Positions 15,793 to 23,662 of a stretch of DNA of 43,359 bases are shown here, piece by piece (within the stretch, counting starts at the first letter, position 1; each line of letters opens with the position of its first letter). The notes below the pieces were generated by a model that worked only from the letters and a program-made list of their open reading frames with translations, was not told the DNA's origin and made no database searches. Where the stretch lies: positions 1 through 43,359 of the forward strand of contig NZ_JAEFAJ010000028.1 of assembly GCF_016287535.1 (NCBI RefSeq), read 5' to 3'. The stretch is from Ruminococcus sp. (lineage in GTDB: Bacteria; Bacillota; Clostridia; Oscillospirales; Ruminococcaceae). Both the position numbers and the translations under genes were made by a program.

Positions 15793-16656
15793 TCAAGCCT
15801 TGTTTACGCTGCCGAAGAGCTCCATCTTTTCCTTTACCTTAGCCTTGATTGCGTCAACACCGGGTGCCAGGAGCTTTCTTGGATCGAAGCCCTTGCCCTG
15901 CTTATCCTTGCCAGCCTCAACATAGCCTCTTACAGCCTCAGCAAATACGAGCTGACACTCTGTATTTACGTTGATCTTAGCAACGCCCAGTGAGATAGCC
16001 TTTGTTATCATATCGTCAGGGATACCTGTACCGCCGTGGAGAACGAGAGGCATCTCGCCTACAGCCTTGTTTACAGCCTCAAGAGTCTCAAAGCTGAGTC
16101 CCTCCCAGTTTGCGGGATATACGCCGTGGATATTGCCGATACCTGCTGCAAGGAAGTCAACGCCGAGATCAGCGATCATCTTGCACTCTGCGGGATCCGC
16201 ACACTCGCCTCTGCCGATAACGCCGTCCTCTTCACCGCCGATAGCGCCTACCTCAGCCTCGATGGAAAGACCGAGATTGTGAGAAGCGTTTACGAGCTCC
16301 GTTGTCTTTGCAACATTCTCAGCGATCGGGAAGTGTGAGCCGTCGAACATGATAGATGTGAAACCAGCCTTAATGCACTTGTAGCAAGCCTCATATGAGC
16401 CGTGGTCAAGGTGAAGCGCAACAGGTACTGTGATACCGAGTGACTTGTCCATAGCCGCTACCATGTCAGCAACTGTATTGAAGCCGCACATATACTTGCC
16501 TGCGCCCTCTGATACGCCGAGGATAACCGGAGAATTGCACTCCTGAGCAGTCTGAAGGATAGCCTTAGTCCACTCAAGGTTATTGATATTGAACTGACCT
16601 ACTGCGTATTTGCCTGCTCTTGCTTTTCTGAGCATTTCTGTAGCTGAAGTTAACAT
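15793..16656 (-). CDS. fba: Class II fructose-bisphosphate aldolase
   Basis: 287 residues from the ATG at 16656 (AGGAGG 9-14 bases upstream); a longer frame runs upstream without a site. The zinc ligand motif HLDHGS (near residue 82), the conserved IEAEVG, HGGTGIPDD (about 208) and INVNTE (about 232) motifs are present. The enzyme splits fructose 1,6-bisphosphate in glycolysis and makes it in gluconeogenesis. The fold is of the class IIA/B type found in Firmicutes, where it may also act on tagatose bisphosphate; FBP is the likelier substrate for a lone gene. It has its own promoter and terminator. Confidence 0.95.
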   Translation of the reverse strand: MLTSATEMLRKARAGKYAVGQFNINNLEWTKAILQTAQECNSPVILGVSEGAGKYMCGFNTVADMVAAMDKSLGITVPVALHLDHGSYEACYKCIKAGFTSIMFDGSHFPIAENVAKTTELVNASHNLGLSIEAEVGAIGGEEDGVIGRGECADPAECKMIADLGVDFLAAGIGNIHGVYPANWEGLSFETLEAVNKAVGEMPLVLHGGTGIPDDMITKAISLGVAKINVNTECQLVFAEAVRGYVEAGKDKQGKGFDPRKLLAPGVDAIKAKVKEKMELFGSVNKA

Positions 16657-16711
16657 AGATATAATTCCTCCTGAGAATTCATTTACGGGGGGATCTGACC
16701 CCATCGTTAAT

Positions 16712-16740
16712 ATTATATCATAGCTTGCTGTGAATTGCAA
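16712..16740 (-). promoter_or_regulatory. Promoter of fba
   Basis: Minus-strand TTGCAA (16735-16740), 17 bases, TATAAT (16712-16717). The leader carries a small GGGG/CCCC hairpin just before the AGGAGG site. Confidence 0.75.
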
Positions 16741-16986
16741 GAGTTAATTATAAATTTAGCAATAATAGCCCAGTAGGGGCGGATATTATACGCACAAGCC
16801 TTTAGCTGACAGCCGTTAGCCTGTAAATTCGGAATTAAACCAACTCTCAGCTCTCCAAACCGGTACGAACCTACAATATTATATACGGCAAATTGTTCAT
16901 TACGCTGAATTTCAAAAAACCTTTTTCAATATTCAATGGTTTTACTTTGAATAGAGCTCCTGACAGAAAAGGCGAAGGAGATAGGA

Positions 16987-17076
16987 TTGAGTATTGATTC
17001 ATTGAGAAGAGTAAAAAACGAACTGGAAATCAGAACTTACAAAAAAGATTCTGCATGGTACTGGCGTATAAAATAA
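16987..17076 (+). CDS. Candidate small protein (29 aa)
   Basis: A TTG codon follows GAAGGAGATAGGA, a good ribosome site at correct spacing. The product is strongly basic (three Arg-containing blocks and five Lys) and ends SAWYWRIK. There is no homology I recognise; it could also be the remnant of a larger gene. No promoter was found. The call rests on the ribosome site alone. Confidence 0.3.
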   Translation: MSIDSLRRVKNELEIRTYKKDSAWYWRIK

Positions 17077-17197
17077 ATGCTGTCTTCCATATCTTGCATA
17101 TCTTACCGGGCAATGTAATTTAGCGAGTTAATGCATAAAATGAAGATAGGCAAGGAAGGCAAGGCAGCAAGTTGGATTGTGTGTAACAAATATAAAA

Positions 17198-17216
17198 GGG
17201 CGGATAATATCCGCCC
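17198..17216. repeat. GGGCGGAT palindrome, copy 1
   Basis: GGGCGGAT (17198-17205) and ATCCGCCC (17209-17216) around three bases, 16 bases past the stop of the minus-strand gene at 17233. It repeats at 17753, with a half copy near 16774. Confidence 0.7.
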
Positions 17217-17232
17217 CTGCTTATATCTGTTA

Positions 17233-17544
17233 TTATCTCCAGCGTCCGACCACAACGACGTCACTTAAACGTCCTGATGTGGGAGCGCCGCAGTCCTTGC
17301 AGCATTTATAGTAATAATAATGTTTATATATTTTACCGTCTGATTCTTTGGTTGTCCATGAATAAGCGTTCACTCTCTTGCAGCCATGTGTATGCTTGCA
17401 GGCTTTACTTGGGATATATGCCTGAGCTGATGCAACGGTAGTGTTTGACTTCTGTGGTGCAATAGACTTTGTTGCGGCTGTACCTGCTCCGAGGAGAGTG
17501 AAAGCCATAGCGGCAGCTGCGATTTTTCTGATTGCGTTTTTCAT
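17233..17544 (-). CDS. Small secreted Cys/His-rich protein
   Basis: 103 residues from the ATG at 17544, after AAAGGAGTAATACTT. The N-terminus (KNAIRKIAAAAMAF then a hydrophobic run) is a signal peptide, cleaved probably after an Ala near residue 40. The mature part is basic and tyrosine-rich with Cys and His: KHTHGCKR and YYYYKCCKDCG, the pattern of a small metal-binding or disulfide-linked protein. I do not know the family. It sits alone between repeat-rich intergenic regions. Confidence 0.7.
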   Translation of the reverse strand: MKNAIRKIAAAAMAFTLLGAGTAATKSIAPQKSNTTVASAQAYIPSKACKHTHGCKRVNAYSWTTKESDGKIYKHYYYYKCCKDCGAPTSGRLSDVVVVGRWR

Positions 17545-17671
17545 AAGTATTACTCCTTTTAAAATAAATTTTCTGAGGCTGAAACACCAGCCTTCACTTA
17601 TAGTAACGCATATCATTTAAAAAGTGTAACAGAAAACAAAAATTTTTTTTCATAAAGCGCATTAGTGTTGC

Positions 17672-17742
17672 ATTATCCGTGAGGTTCGCTCCGTAGGGGA
17701 CGCCGTCCCCTACGGAGCGTTCATGTTATATTATCCGTGAGG
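17672..17742. repeat. 33-base perfect palindrome flanked by 13-bp direct repeats
   Basis: CGCTCCGTAGGGGAC (17687-17701) and GTCCCCTACGGAGCG (17705-17719) are perfect 15-base arms around GCC. ATTATCCGTGAGG flanks it at 17672-17684 and 17730-17742. The layout (inverted repeat inside direct repeats) resembles a small REP or MITE-like insertion, although the flanking repeat is longer than usual target duplications. Confidence 0.65.
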
Positions 17743-17752
17743 ATAACAAAAA

Positions 17753-17771
17753 GGGCGGATATCATCCGCCC
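17753..17771. repeat. GGGCGGAT palindrome, copy 2
   Basis: GGGCGGAT (17753-17760) and ATCCGCCC (17764-17771) around ATC; on the minus strand TTTTTG follows, so it can act as the terminator of the operon ending at 17783. Confidence 0.7.
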
Positions 17772-17782
17772 CTACTTAGTTC

Positions 17783-19138
17783 TTAATTCTTAGCTCTTAG
17801 TTCTGAAACAAGCGCTTTGAATGCGTCGCCTCGCTCCTCGAAGTTCTTGAAGATACCGTAGCTTGCAGCTGCCGGCGACATAACGCAGCTCATGCCCTCA
17901 GGAGTTATCTCAGCGGCGAGCTTCACGGCACCGTCAAGGTGGTCCGCATAGTGTACCCTGTCCTTATCCCTGAAAGAGCCGCTCGACTGTATCATATCAT
18001 ACACACGCTTTCCCGAAGCCTCCATGCAGATAACTCTTACATCAAAGTCCGAAAGGAAGTCCACAAGGGGCTGATAGTCTATACCCCTGTCCATGCCGCC
18101 TATGAGTATGGTACCTACTTTGGGCACGCTCTGCAGTGCGGATATCGCTGTAGCGCAGGCGGTTGAGATAGAATCGTCATACCAGCGTATACCTCTCACC
18201 GTGTCCACGAATTCAAGGCGGTGAGCAAGAGGGTCGAAGCTGCAAAGAGCCCTTGTGAAGTCCTCTTCCTCCACAATATCCTTGCAGACGTCCCACGCAA
18301 TGGCTATATTATAATGATTGTGGGTTCCAAGGAGCTTGATATCACTGACAGGTATCTCGTACTCCTCATCGTCGGAATCGTAAACTATGCCGTTCTCGAC
18401 GAAAACATCCGCCGCCTTATCGCTGTTCGAGACAGTCACCGCGATAGACGGTATATCGTCCGTTCTTATATCGTAATTGCACCAAAGCACGTCGCATACG
18501 TCCTGATGCAGATAGATGTTCTTCTTGGCGCTGTAGTAGTTCTCCATAGAGCCGTAGTGGTCAAGGTGCTCCTCATAGAGATTGAGGAATATGGCAGACC
18601 TGGGTGAGACCGTCATATATTCCAGCTGGTGGCAGGAGAGCTCGCAGACCACAACTGTATCGTCCTTCATGCCCTCGGCTATGTCGAATACGGGGATACC
18701 GATATTTCCGGCGATACGGCAGTCAACTCCGCTCTCACGGAGAACATGATATATCAGGGAAGTGACTGTGCTCTTGCCTTTAGTGCCGGTTATACCGATT
18801 ATCTGTTCCCGGTACACCTCAAAGAACACCTGTGTTTCGCAGGTTATCCTGCATTTAAGCTCCGAGGGGCTCTTTCCGAGAACTATTCCCGGACTTTTGA
18901 AGACCAGGTCGAAGCGGTCAAGACAGTCCTGATAACCCTCTCCGCAGACAAGCTCAACACTTTCCGGGAGCCCGTTCCCTTCACGGTCAACGGGATTCAG
19001 GTCGGCTATGACTACAGCCTTTGGCGAGCAATACTTCTCCAGTATCTTATACGTGGACTTTCCCTCGCGTCCGAAGCCGAGTATGCAGACAGTCTTTCCC
19101 TCTGTATACTTATTTATATATTCGCAGAATCTATTCAA
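17783..19138 (-). CDS. murD2: MurD2-like UDP-MurNAc-L-Ala : L-glutamate ligase
   Basis: 451 residues; a Mur ligase. An N-terminal Rossmann-like UDP-binding part (VCILGFGREGKST, 17-29), the ATP-binding GTKGKST (118-124), and the conserved NLYEEHLDHYGSMENYYSAKKNIY stretch are present, as is the C-terminal domain (HRLEFVDTVRGIRWYDDSISTACAT). On sequence alone it would be called MurD. The neighbour at 19135, translated in a four-base overlap, is a MurL-like protein. In Xanthomonas, MurD2 adds L-Glu (not D-Glu) to UDP-MurNAc-L-Ala and MurL then epimerises the Glu. By that context I call it MurD2; classical MurD remains possible. Confidence 0.8.
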   Translation of the reverse strand: MNRFCEYINKYTEGKTVCILGFGREGKSTYKILEKYCSPKAVVIADLNPVDREGNGLPESVELVCGEGYQDCLDRFDLVFKSPGIVLGKSPSELKCRITCETQVFFEVYREQIIGITGTKGKSTVTSLIYHVLRESGVDCRIAGNIGIPVFDIAEGMKDDTVVVCELSCHQLEYMTVSPRSAIFLNLYEEHLDHYGSMENYYSAKKNIYLHQDVCDVLWCNYDIRTDDIPSIAVTVSNSDKAADVFVENGIVYDSDDEEYEIPVSDIKLLGTHNHYNIAIAWDVCKDIVEEEDFTRALCSFDPLAHRLEFVDTVRGIRWYDDSISTACATAISALQSVPKVGTILIGGMDRGIDYQPLVDFLSDFDVRVICMEASGKRVYDMIQSSGSFRDKDRVHYADHLDGAVKLAAEITPEGMSCVMSPAAASYGIFKNFEERGDAFKALVSELRAKN

Positions 19139-20517
19139 AGCAGACGCTCCATTTCCTTAGTCAGTATATTCTTGAATTCGTCGGGCAGCAGGTTCTGCTC
19201 ATCGAATGAACCGCAGCACTCGGCATTGAGGGTATCGATATGTTCAGGGTGATAGAGTCCCCGTTTTTTATATTCCTCAAACAGCAGCGGAAGCCTCTCC
19301 CCCTCCTGTTCAAGTCTGCGTACCGCAAGGGATACGGCCAGATTGACCTCGTCTATACTTCCCACGCACTCAAAGGGCTTATGCTCCGACTGACCGATGA
19401 GCTCGATGAAATATTCCATCATTTTCCCATCGTTCAGCATATCCCTGGCGAATATCTTCTTCAGCTCGGCAAGGCTGAGAAATGGTGAGAGTATCAGGCA
19501 TACGAAAAGGCACTTGGGACACTCTCCGCACCATATATCTGGAGATACCTTGCTTCCCAGGTTGCAGCTCCTGAATACGGGAAGGTATTTCCTGTAGGAA
19601 ACGAACATCTTCGCTATCTGGAATTCAGCGAGGGGACGCAGGAAGCTGAAATAATACTGTCCTGTGCGGAGGTACTTCTCCTCATATTCATGGAAGTCCT
19701 TTTCAAACTCAAAGCTCTTTGAATACTGATGATTGACGTCCTGTCCGGCAACTGTGCTCTCATTCGCGCTTGATTCATTGGACAGCACGATATATTTGAG
19801 ACCGTTTAGGTAGGCTGTTATCTCCGCGGAAAAGGCAACTATGGCAGAAAAGGGCGTATGCCCGTTTATATAGCCCTTATCGTTGAGAGCTATGAGGGAG
19901 CGGTCGAAATGACGGTGAGAAGTTATAAGAGCTTCCTCCGGGAGACCTGCGGCAGCTACTGTATCGCTTATGGAACGGCGCTTGTTTATGGAATAGCACA
20001 GGCACTTCTTTCCTGCCCTGAGAAGAGTCTCCAGCGTCAGAGCCGAGTCCTTGCCTCCGCCTATAGGAACAAGACAGCCCTCAGGACTGCGGTATGTCTC
20101 CTTCAGTGAGCTGTCAAAATGTCCTGTGGGAACTATCCTTACAAAAGTATCGAAATCCGCTGAGATACCATTCACAAAGAAGAGTTCTCCCAGTCCCATG
20201 TACCACAGCTTCTTCCACCACCTGATCTGCTCCTCGTCGAGTTCTCCGCACATAACGCGGAATTCAGGGGAGCATACGGCTTTCCAGTAGCTGACAGCCT
20301 CAGCCATACCGAGAGAGAAAGCCAGTCTGTCAAAATTGAGATCGCCGTTTACAGTGAAGCCCTCAGGTTTATGGAAACTCCAGCTCGGACGGAACTCCGC
20401 AAGACCGGGTATTGAAAACTCATAGCCTATCTCAACACTGTCACGGGTCTCGTTCACATAATATGCTTTATATACAAAAACGGGATGTTTTTCCCTAAGT
20501 TCTTCATATTTTCCCAT
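19135..20517 (-). CDS. murL: MurL-like UDP-MurNAc-L-Ala-L-Glu epimerase
   Basis: 460 residues, ATG after CGGAGG. The middle holds a PP-loop-like ATP site, PIGGGKDSAL (151-160), as in N-type ATP pyrophosphatases. Near residue 330 a CGECPKC motif with an upstream Cys could bind zinc. It is too long for QueC-type or tRNA-modifying enzymes and has the MurL family's length and N-terminal domain (FRPSWSF, LGMAEAVSYWKA). MurL converts the terminal L-Glu of UDP-MurNAc-L-Ala-L-Glu to D-Glu using ATP, in place of glutamate racemase. The overlap with the ligase gene and co-operon position support this. No racemase gene is seen in the window. Confidence 0.75.
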   Translation of the reverse strand: MGKYEELREKHPVFVYKAYYVNETRDSVEIGYEFSIPGLAEFRPSWSFHKPEGFTVNGDLNFDRLAFSLGMAEAVSYWKAVCSPEFRVMCGELDEEQIRWWKKLWYMGLGELFFVNGISADFDTFVRIVPTGHFDSSLKETYRSPEGCLVPIGGGKDSALTLETLLRAGKKCLCYSINKRRSISDTVAAAGLPEEALITSHRHFDRSLIALNDKGYINGHTPFSAIVAFSAEITAYLNGLKYIVLSNESSANESTVAGQDVNHQYSKSFEFEKDFHEYEEKYLRTGQYYFSFLRPLAEFQIAKMFVSYRKYLPVFRSCNLGSKVSPDIWCGECPKCLFVCLILSPFLSLAELKKIFARDMLNDGKMMEYFIELIGQSEHKPFECVGSIDEVNLAVSLAVRRLEQEGERLPLLFEEYKKRGLYHPEHIDTLNAECCGSFDEQNLLPDEFKNILTKEMERLL

Positions 20518-20550
20518 TGAGTGCCTCCGAAAAAAGATTATATTACAACG

Positions 20551-20928
20551 TCACTTTCCTTCAGAAATCTTTTTATAGTGAGCCTTTATGCAATCAAATG
20601 TCTCGTCTGATATATCGTGTTCTACCATGCAGGCGTCCTCAGCCGCCACGTCCCGGTTCACGCCGATATGTATGAAGAAATCCGTAAGTACAGTATGCCG
20701 GCAGTAGATCCGGTCTGCAACTATCCTGCCCGCGTCGGTAAGTCTGATATGGTTCTCGTCATCAACGGTAACAAGGCCCTCGTCCTTCATTTTTTTCAGT
20801 ATAATGGATACTGTAGGTCTTGAATACCCAAGATAGGAACATATATCGATAGCGTGGACATCAGGCTGCTTCTGTGAAAGTATCAGTATCGTTTCAAGGT
20901 AATTTTCAACTGCTTCCGTAATAGCCAT
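20551..20928 (-). CDS. DtxR/MntR-family metal-dependent regulator
   Basis: 125 residues. The N-terminal winged helix (ITEAVENYLETI..., VHAIDICSYLGYSRPTVSIILKKM) and the dimerisation part fit the family; the C-terminal SH3 domain is absent, as in MntR. Metal ligands read H78, C100, E103 and H104. A Cys at this position is as in DtxR/IdeR (C102), where MntR has Glu, so an iron-type sensor is suggested. It is the first gene of a unit with murL (33 bases away) and the murD2-like gene, so its control of this operon is likely. Confidence 0.85.
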   Translation of the reverse strand: MAITEAVENYLETILILSQKQPDVHAIDICSYLGYSRPTVSIILKKMKDEGLVTVDDENHIRLTDAGRIVADRIYCRHTVLTDFFIHIGVNRDVAAEDACMVEHDISDETFDCIKAHYKKISEGK

Positions 20929-20960
20929 TCTGATCCTCCTTTACAAAAAGTTATTATTTC

Positions 20961-20983
20961 CGAATACACCATATACGAATACA
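20961..20983. promoter_or_regulatory. Paired CGAATACA repeats, candidate operator
   Basis: CGAATACA occurs at 20961-20968 and 20976-20983, 15 bp apart, just downstream of the -10 in the region of the transcript start for the gene at 20928. It is a plausible site for the regulator itself; the match to known DtxR boxes is poor. Confidence 0.35.
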
Positions 20984-20989
20984 TAGTAT

Positions 20990-21018
20990 ATTATATCATA
21001 AAACCGTGAAGATTACAA
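20990..21018 (-). promoter_or_regulatory. Promoter of the dtxR-murL-murD2 operon
   Basis: Minus-strand TTGTAA (21013-21018), 17 bases, TATAAT (20990-20995). Confidence 0.75.
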
Positions 21019-21054
21019 CACTTATTTTCAAGTCTTCCGCTAAAAAGCCGCAGC

Positions 21055-23112
21055 TCAGACAAGAGGGTGTCTGCTGAACCCGTAAGAGGTCTCGAAGCTG
21101 TCCCAGTCATCACGGCACAAAGAGATATTCTCCCGTACAAGCTCCTCTGCCTCCGGACAGTCAGCCGGAAAGTCAGGGAGAGGCAGTCTCGCAAGGTCGC
21201 CGGGGTTCATGTTGAGCGTGGGATTGAGCACAGCCGCAAGCTCCGAAGCCGCCTTGCTGTTGAGAAGTCCCAGCAGCAGAAGGAGCTGCTTTTCACTTTC
21301 CGGGAAAGCGCTTGTTCCCGCCACATTGAACATGAAGCTCCCGTCGAAATAACGCACGGATATCTTTCCGCTGGTTATCTGTGACAGACTTACCGAGGGT
21401 CTGAAATTGTAGTCAAGACTCTGAGGACGTGAGCGAAGTCTGCCGCTGCCGTCACGGAAGCTCTTTATCTCAGCGCCGTCATTCTCCCAGTTTACGACGT
21501 ACTCCCTGTTGCCGTACCACTTGCGGTACTCGCCGCCCTTATTGAGAAGGCACCACTTCTTTTTATGACTGACCATAAAATCAATACTGTCATTGCTGAC
21601 CTCATACCATCTCCGCAAAAAACGGTCATTATCTCCGGTTATAAGTCCTTCCCTGACCGGAACAGTTTCTCCAAGGGTCACGCCATCAAACGCCTTCAAA
21701 GCCTCTTTGCCCAGCCAGTAAGCCACCGGAGCAGTCGGTATGTGCAGGAAATCAGCAGTATCCGCTTCAAACCTGAAATCACAGTCATCGCCGCTTACCC
21801 CTTCAAGACATTTCTGCCGCTGGAGCTCCATATCGCCCCTGAATCCGGAGAGGCGCAGATAGCTCCCCCTGCCGCCCTTCGCCATTTTCAGCGTGAACGC
21901 GCAGAGAGGCACTGTAGCGTCACCAAAGGCTGAATACTCAAAGTGAAGCATTGTCTGTATACTGCATTCCTCGTAGATAAGCCGTCTCAGCTTCTCATAG
22001 GACTGTAAGAAGAGCCATGTGGAGGGTGTGAGGAAGCCAAGATAACCATTTTTTGCGCACATTTTGATACATCGCGCTATGAAAACCGAGAAAAGATCAG
22101 CGCTGTAATCCTTGTAATTCTCATTGACAAACTCCGAAAGCTTCCGATCCATAGCAGATTTTCCAAGGTAGGGAGGGTTTGTAACGATAATGTCGTATTT
22201 GTCTCTCAATATCTGACCGATAGCTGCGGCCTTATCACTGACTTTTTCAAGCTCATCGCTGTTTATGAGTGATCCGATACTTCCGGAAGTATCGGAAAAA
22301 TCATACACCTCAGGTTTTACTGCTGCGCCGTATTCACCGGCTTTCAGCCTTAAAGCGGTCTCAGCCACCGCACAGGCACGTTCGTCCAGTTCCAGTCCGA
22401 AAAGGTTGTACTTCAGTATTTTTTCCGCTGCTGTCCGGCCTGACCAGCCGTTTTTACGATACAGCTCCATAAATACGTCAAAAGCATACAGAAGAATGTT
22501 TCCGCAGCCCATGCAGGGGTCTATCAGTTTTATTTTCTCAGGACTGATAACATTATCACTGCCCGCGTCATCACCGAAATAGTATCCGCCGCCGTCAGTA
22601 TCATATCCGTGACTGCGCAAAAAACGTATCAGCGTGTTCTGCACCATGTACTTCACTATCCAGTCCGGTGTAAACAGCTGCGTTGCCGCCGCTATCCTGT
22701 CAGCGCTGAGGCGCTTGCTGCTTTTATGTCCTGCGGACAGCTCGTTCCTGTACGGCTCGTTATAATACTGGTGCAGCCACCCCAGTACCACTGTATCACT
22801 GAACATTTCACGCCCAAGCCCAAGGAGTTCCGCTGTTGTTCCGCCGTCAGCCAAAAGCTGCGGCGGAACAGGCAGCTCGCCGTACAAGCTGAAAATACCT
22901 CCATATTCTGCCGCGAGCTGCCCGCACTTTTCCCTGAAAAGTGCACAGCGGAACTCCTCTGGCGAAGCGCTGATCTCTTCCACCGCTGACCAATCCGCAG
23001 CGGCAAGAGCACATAGCCGCATAAATCCGCAGTATGCCGATCTTTCATCACATTCAGCAAGCAGGAGTCCCCTCTGTCTTGCAGCAAATTTCTTCAGCAG
23101 TGAATAGTCCAT
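21055..23112 (-). CDS. pglX: Orphan BREX PglX-type adenine methyltransferase, truncated
   Basis: 685 residues from the ATG at 23112 (GAGGGTG upstream); a longer frame crosses the hairpin at 23131. SAM-binding DPCMGCGNILLY (198-209), the catalytic NPPY (312-315) of N6-adenine methylases, the LFTPDWIVKYMVQNT stretch, the segment around ADLFSVFIARC, and SQITSGKISVRY match BREX-1 PglX closely. Typical PglX is about 1,100-1,200 residues; here the protein ends soon after FETSYGFSRHPL, the point at which PglX continues for some 400 more. None of pglZ, brxA, brxB, brxC or brxL is nearby. It is either a remnant or a shortened stand-alone methylase. Confidence 0.78.
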   Translation of the reverse strand: MDYSLLKKFAARQRGLLLAECDERSAYCGFMRLCALAAADWSAVEEISASPEEFRCALFREKCGQLAAEYGGIFSLYGELPVPPQLLADGGTTAELLGLGREMFSDTVVLGWLHQYYNEPYRNELSAGHKSSKRLSADRIAAATQLFTPDWIVKYMVQNTLIRFLRSHGYDTDGGGYYFGDDAGSDNVISPEKIKLIDPCMGCGNILLYAFDVFMELYRKNGWSGRTAAEKILKYNLFGLELDERACAVAETALRLKAGEYGAAVKPEVYDFSDTSGSIGSLINSDELEKVSDKAAAIGQILRDKYDIIVTNPPYLGKSAMDRKLSEFVNENYKDYSADLFSVFIARCIKMCAKNGYLGFLTPSTWLFLQSYEKLRRLIYEECSIQTMLHFEYSAFGDATVPLCAFTLKMAKGGRGSYLRLSGFRGDMELQRQKCLEGVSGDDCDFRFEADTADFLHIPTAPVAYWLGKEALKAFDGVTLGETVPVREGLITGDNDRFLRRWYEVSNDSIDFMVSHKKKWCLLNKGGEYRKWYGNREYVVNWENDGAEIKSFRDGSGRLRSRPQSLDYNFRPSVSLSQITSGKISVRYFDGSFMFNVAGTSAFPESEKQLLLLLGLLNSKAASELAAVLNPTLNMNPGDLARLPLPDFPADCPEAEELVRENISLCRDDWDSFETSYGFSRHPLV

Positions 23113-23130
23113 AACACCCTCACAATTTCC

Positions 23131-23155
23131 AAAGGCGGACAGGAAGTCCGCCTTT
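23131..23155. terminator. Hairpin between the GNAT and methyltransferase genes
   Basis: AAAGGCGGAC and GTCCGCCTTT are perfect 10-base arms around AGGAA. The T run is short, so termination is likely partial. Confidence 0.5.
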
Positions 23156-23161
23156 GTTGTT

Positions 23162-23662
23162 TTATTCAATATGAAGCCTTACAAACAATGCTTCAAAAAC
23201 TTTTTTCCCGTTTTCACGCGAATACTGACCTGTATACTCCTTTACGAATCCGCATTTTTCAAGAACTCTGCCTGAAGCAACGTTGTCCTTGGCATAAAAT
23301 GCCGTAAAATCATGAGCTCCGAGCTTGGCTGCCGCCCAGTCAAGAAGTCCGTGTACTGCCTCTGTAGCGTATCCTCTGCCCCAGAAGCCGCGGTTTATAT
23401 TATAGCCTATCTCATAAGCCCTGTCCTTTCCGGACCATTCAAGGCTTATATCGCCAATGACCTTATCTGTTGCTTTCAGAACGATCGCATACTTGTCATT
23501 ATCCGCTATCCATTCCTCTATGCGCTGCCGAACCTCTCCGACACTTTCATCGCATGGATAAGGCATGAACCTGTTGACCTCAGGATCGGAACGCCATTCA
23601 AAGACGTCCTCCGCGTCGCTCAGTCTGAACGGACGGATAAAAAGTCTTTCAGTATTTATCAC
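23162..23662 (-). CDS. GNAT-family N-acetyltransferase (RimJ/RimL type)
   Basis: 166 residues from a GTG start that overlaps the xylulokinase stop by four bases (GTGA). The N-terminus TERLFIRPFRLSDAEDVFEW and the acetyl-CoA loop block (YEIGYNINRGFWGRGYATEAVHGLLDWA) fit the RimJ/RimL type, which acetylates protein alpha-amines or small amines. The substrate is unknown. Translational coupling to xylB suggests shared expression, not necessarily shared function. Confidence 0.88.
   Translation of the reverse strand: MINTERLFIRPFRLSDAEDVFEWRSDPEVNRFMPYPCDESVGEVRQRIEEWIADNDKYAIVLKATDKVIGDISLEWSGKDRAYEIGYNINRGFWGRGYATEAVHGLLDWAAAKLGAHDFTAFYAKDNVASGRVLEKCGFVKEYTGQYSRENGKKVFEALFVRLHIE

Larger units (their letters stand above)
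16741..17232. other. Intergenic stretch with a short ORF and repeat fragments
   Basis: About 490 bases without a clear gene. It holds half of a GGGCGGAT repeat (about 16774-16785), the short TTG frame at 16987-17076, and a full GGGCGGAT palindrome at 17198. The rest shows nothing I can support. Confidence 0.6.

Noticed and set aside
19135..20517. A second QueC or other PP-loop tRNA enzyme
   Set aside because: The protein is twice the length of QueC and lies with a Mur ligase; it has the MurL-type N-terminal domain.
21055..23169. A full BREX or PGL defence system
   Set aside because: Only a shortened PglX-like gene is present; pglZ, brxA, brxB, brxC and brxL are not in the window.
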